Part shown: positions 59,975 to 64,000 of the stretch, piece after piece | Layout: each line of letters starts with the position of its first letter | Numbering within the stretch: the stretch's first letter is position 1 | DNA from: Leuctra nigra | Lineage: Eukaryota > Arthropoda > Insecta > Plecoptera > Leuctridae | Assembly: GCA_934045905.1 (NCBI GenBank) | Contig: OW203762.1 | Coordinates: 39,223,702-39,287,701 of the forward strand | DNA length: 64,000 bases | Reading direction: 5' to 3' | Program-made: the position numbers and the translations under genes | The notes under the pieces: model-generated | Seen by the model: only the letters and a program-made list of their open reading frames with translations | Told to the model about the DNA's origin: nothing | The model's database searches: none

Positions 59975-62900
59975 TTAACTACGTTCCAGTACGGCGAAGG
60001 GATGTATACACTTTTTTATGTAGTAGAATCGTTGTAAATTTAGTTTCATAGCAACGGTTGTTAGTATTTTAAAAATAAATACGAGAGAGTGAAAATGAGT
60101 CCAATGTCATGATTGGATATGCACGCTTTGATTGGGTATCAAGAAGTAATACTGGTATTGCGTGACAGATGTTTCTTAGCGTGAATTGTACAGAGTACAT
60201 TTGGTGTTGAAGTGTGATATTATCCTACTGCGATATAACTTGGACAAGTCGCAAGGTACTTGGGAGTCGGACCCCCCCCCCCCCTGGTGGGGAACAAGAC
60301 CCGAGCTGTACAATCTCAGTGATAATCAAATGTAGGAGCATTTATATTTGGTTTGAGAATACTAGAAATGTACTTTATTAGACAAGATCCGCCATAGTCA
60401 AATGCATTTAGATTTAGATTTCAATATCTCGACGTTGTGTTCTTATTTAGTCACCCAAAGTACGATCAAGTTCTAGCATGTTCTAGTTTCTGTATTTCAT
60501 ATGTCTTATAAAGTGTTTAACTATTAATTATACTCATTTGAATGTAAATATGAAATTTGTTTGAATGAACTGTACCAAACTCTTGTTAAAAATTATACTG
60601 TTTCCTCTCAACTTCTAATGTAAACTAGACTTAGTGCCAGATTTTTAATACTTAGCTAAATTTTAAACAGATGATTAAAACTAGATTGCCATTGGAACAA
60701 CCAAATGCATGACTTGAATATGTACATCCAAAGTAATGCAAAAATGTTCTTATTCACAGAATATAAATAACGTTGCACATATCTTGAGAAGAATAGAAGT
60801 CTTGTTCGTGAAAACTAGTTTTTATGACACTTTTTGTAATTAGTTTCCTTAAAGTGAATTATAGGTGGGCTTTGTTCCCCATTCCTACAAGACAGAGTTT
60901 AAAACACAAATTAACATATTTTTCTCTCACTAACGCAAATCGCGTGTTTTTCTTATTATACCAATCTACACGTAATATTTGAATAAGTTAAACTACTTTA
61001 AAAATAAAGGCGTCCAGGCGGGTATGATTATTCATTCATATGTCAGCCAAGTTACATTCGAAACTATTACAAGTTTGTTTCGAGTACAGTTTCAAGTTGT
61101 CCTCATTAGTATTGTGCAGTGCCCATTAGTACTATTGTTCATCCATCTGCAATTACGACACGTTAATAATTAACTATCTATTCACTCAACGCTATAGAAT
61201 TTTAAATCGTTAGTTAGCATTCATATTCAAATGTCAGTGGATAGTTACCGTGTGTTAGGACTTGCTATAGTCGCAACGACCACTTAACAACATCGAGTTC
61301 GCAAGCGATGTGAACCGTGACATTTTGACACCTGGTAGCAAAGGTGATTTCAGAGGCCCCAGCCGTTACAATCAAAACTAGGATGGTAAAATAGAACACA
61401 TTTTTAAAAATGTTGAAAGAGGTTTTTACGAGCGATCGAAATATTTAAATCAATAAAAACGTTTAATTTCAATTATTGAAGTTTGAAAACATACAATTTT
61501 GATATCTGTTAAGGAATCTATTGACATGGCAACAACCAATGACATTCTTAGACTAATAATGAAATATCTTTTGTAATTAATTCTTGATATAGCAGAGCAT
61601 TGGAAGAACAGCCCTAAATTATCTAAGTTTGTGACGACTTATATATACAGTGTATATTTTCGTATATAAAATACTCATCTGATCAAGTAGGTACACAGAT
61701 TTTAGTATCCCTTTTTACAACATCAGTACAAATATAGATCTGTAGACATGTTAGCAAATGAGAAGCTTGCAATAATACTATAGTATAGGTCGAAAAATAT
61801 TTAATCTGTTAATCTAGACTCCTTCACAAAAATAGTTAGAAAATGGAATCTGTAGGTATATGACATTTATTTGCAAGTAAAGCTGTAACCACGTGACATT
61901 TGACACCTGGAATACGAATCAATCGAATGTTCAGTCACGATTCTGCCGCTTGTTGATTGATTCTCTTCAACTCCTGCTGATTGTTCGTCGCGCAGCGCAG
62001 GTAACGGATATGCTGAATAGAAGGCGGTGTCTTGGCGGGTCATTTGAATTCAATGCGAAGTATTCTTCACGAGGAAGATCGTTGTCATCCATGCAAGACA
62101 TCACGATTGCGAGTCAATCGCAGGCGATTTCTCCCGATTGTTTCGATAAACGGGATCTGTTGTGCAGGCGGCTTCTCAGGTCAATGAGATCAGAAGGATT
62201 GTCGCAAATCACGAGGATGTTCCAATACATTGGAAGATAAGCGAGTCAAATATTCCGCGGTACAGATCACTGATTTCACAATTTTCAATTGCTTTCGAAA
62301 TTGCATTTTGGAATGTAGGTCGACCTATGGAGCGAAGACGTGAAAAACACACTATCTTTAATGTTACATGGTTTAGACGAGAAACCAATAAAAAGGTAAA
62401 AATAAAGTATTTAGTGGAGCGGACAAGGTTTTCAGAGAATATCGAAATGGTTCCCCGTGCGAAAGAGTTTAGGATTTGATTTTCAACATTATGTTTAGTT
62501 TAGTATATATTTTTAGCGTGGATTTTAAATATCCAATTCAAACATACACATCCCCGATCTCTTTATCTTTTTACATTCTAACGTTTGCTTGAAATGCCAA
62601 ACTTAGCTCCTATAGTACACATTCTTAACGTTCAAACGCTCAAGAAATACGCTTTGACGCGTGTAATCTGTTTATTGTGTATCTCTCCTTTGAGTGATAG
62701 TTCCTCAGCTTTGTGATGAAGAGTCTGGAGTGTGTTGTGACAGGTCGTGTTGTGACTTGTGACGCGGTTAGTTGTGATTGTGACGGCAGATTGTCACGAC
62801 TTCATGCAATCGGGTCGCACGATCCGCAAGAAACTAATAAGTTTCCTCTCATTTGCATGGAGTAAAGACGCTCACTACAATTAAACATCTCTGTGCAGAT

Positions 62901-64000
62901 CTCGACGTTCTTACTTGATTTATTAATCAACTTTTTCGTAATTTTACGTAAAACGTTGAAATATTGCCGAGTAGTGAGATACGTCTTTAGTTACTGTTGC
63001 ACTTTGACCCCTTCGACTGTTTTATTTGATGTAGAAGTCTCACTCACTCTATGACCTGAGTGTAGATGTGCATGTTAAGTATACTTATTATACAATTTCA
63101 CTCTCATCAAGTTTGTAAGCATTACCAAATAGACTCCGTATGCAGTAAGGTTCTAATAATATTTAGGGCCGGTATTTTAACTATCCTATGGATTATATTC
63201 AACTAATTCAATCGTTAAGTTTCTGATTGGATGTGCCACATATTTAATCCAAAGTTAAGTAAATCGGTCAATTAACTTTCATTTGGCAAATATGACTCTT
63301 AATAAACTGTCGGCACAGCTTGAACCCATCTATATTATTTACAGTGTGCAAATATTATCACAGTTTTCTTGTCTCGATGTTATAATCAACTACCTAGTGT
63401 CAAATGTGAAATGTAAAATGTCGCCATACTCACACATCAGAGTTAGGTTTTACAAGGAAATGTCATAGAAATTAGCTGAATTCAGAATCTGACTACTCTT
63501 AACATGAGATAAGATAATTGAACAGTTTTCGTGCGCTACGAGATTATCTCGAATGATACTTTTGTGCCAATTCGTCGACGTGTTCAATTCCGATACTCTC
63601 TCAGATTTCCCTCCAAACCGCAGAAATCACGTTAAAGATGTCATTGAAGCGTGTCTGATGACGACGATGATGAAACAATCGAATCATCTCCGATGTCATC
63701 TCTCGAGATAGTGAATATTAATTAACTCTGATCCGAGCCGGAGGCTGCGAGAGATGATGCACTGGACCATGAGAGCCTGCGTGTAAATGCTAATCAGAGA
63801 GACAATGGCGGAGGGTATCAAATGAAATCTCGATGTGACACTTTAACAGTCTCTTCGAGATCGCGAAGATCACCCCGAGGGTAATTGCTTTCTTCGTGGA
63901 AACCAAGAAGCCGCGGAGTGAATGTCGGGAACAGGGGGGAATTATAAGATTGCGGGAAGAGTGTGATTGGTGGCAATGGAGGTGCGCCCGAGGCTATGAG
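59975..64000. other. Non-coding sequence, AT-rich to 61.9 kb and more GC-balanced after 63.5 kb
   Basis: A 13-C run lies at 60272-60284. Two overlapping frames at 61893-62240 and 62162-62479 show no recognisable domain and no splice signals, so they are not called. The string ATGGCAACAACCAAT at 61527-61541 also occurs at 1793-1807. The last 450 bp are GC-balanced with GATGATG and GAGA-like strings but have no gene signature. Confidence 0.4.
60272..60284. repeat. Poly(C) tract of 13
   Basis: An uninterrupted C run in an AT-rich background. Confidence 0.9.

Noticed and set aside
61893..62479. Two overlapping frames (115 and 105 codons)
   Set aside because: Different frames with no frameshift signal or domain. 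The second is typical AT-rich lysine/asparagine sequence.
1..64000. CRISPR arrays, bacterial operons, rRNA genes or phage
   Set aside because: No regularly spaced identical repeats, no ribosome binding sites or long frames, and no rRNA-like sequence. The window looks eukaryotic throughout.

Overview
This 64 kb window looks like non-coding nuclear DNA from an animal, most likely an arthropod and probably an insect. It is AT-rich, has no operon structure, ribosome binding sites or long open frames, and is dotted with small inverted-repeat elements and tRNA-derived SINEs. One short GC-richer segment has both splice signals. The species cannot be named from the sequence alone. No open frame longer than about 150 codons exists on either strand. 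Apart from the single exon, the ATG-initiated frames look like chance frames or repeat-derived frames.

The only convincing gene piece is a plus-strand exon at 5881-5995. A TTGCAG acceptor precedes it and AAG|GTAGG follows it. It holds an ATG in strong context followed by Gly-Asn-Ala-Asn-Gly, so it may be a translation start with an N-myristoylation-like terminus. I could not assign the protein family. With no other recognisable exon in the window, the simplest reading is that most of the sequence is very long intron, or intron plus intergenic DNA. At 45561, about 39.6 kb downstream on the same strand, a pyrimidine-rich acceptor directly abuts a donor (CTCTTTCCAG|GTAAGC). This is the arrangement of a recursive-splicing ratchet point, which fits the long-intron reading.

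Layout: 1-5.9 kb is AT-rich with a small terminal-inverted-repeat (TIR) element at 2.9 kb and a repeat-family copy at 4.4-5.3 kb. The exon lies at 5.9 kb. From 6 to 41 kb there is intron-like DNA with a TTAA-bounded element (7.9-8.4 kb), another copy of the 4.4 kb family (11.7 kb), GC-rich CpG patches (16.2, 17.1, 20.7 and 31.9 kb) and a perfect hairpin (20.16 kb). The 41.4-43.8 kb segment is the most structured part. It has an acidic open frame, then five copies of an ETS/CRE composite motif, then a nearly perfect 1.1 kb foldback element with arms of about 228 bp. From 45 to 64 kb there are the ratchet-point candidate, further copies of the 4.4 kb family (46.3 and 59.4 kb), a foldback element bounded by TTAA (53.9 kb), an 8-bp minisatellite (56.7 kb) and a head-to-head pair of tRNA-derived SINEs (57.2 kb).

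The best candidates for something undescribed are the ETS/CRE repeat array, the ratchet-point site, the young foldback element, the head-to-head SINE pair, the dispersed CpG palindromes and the recurrent GGTGGAGGTGCC motif.
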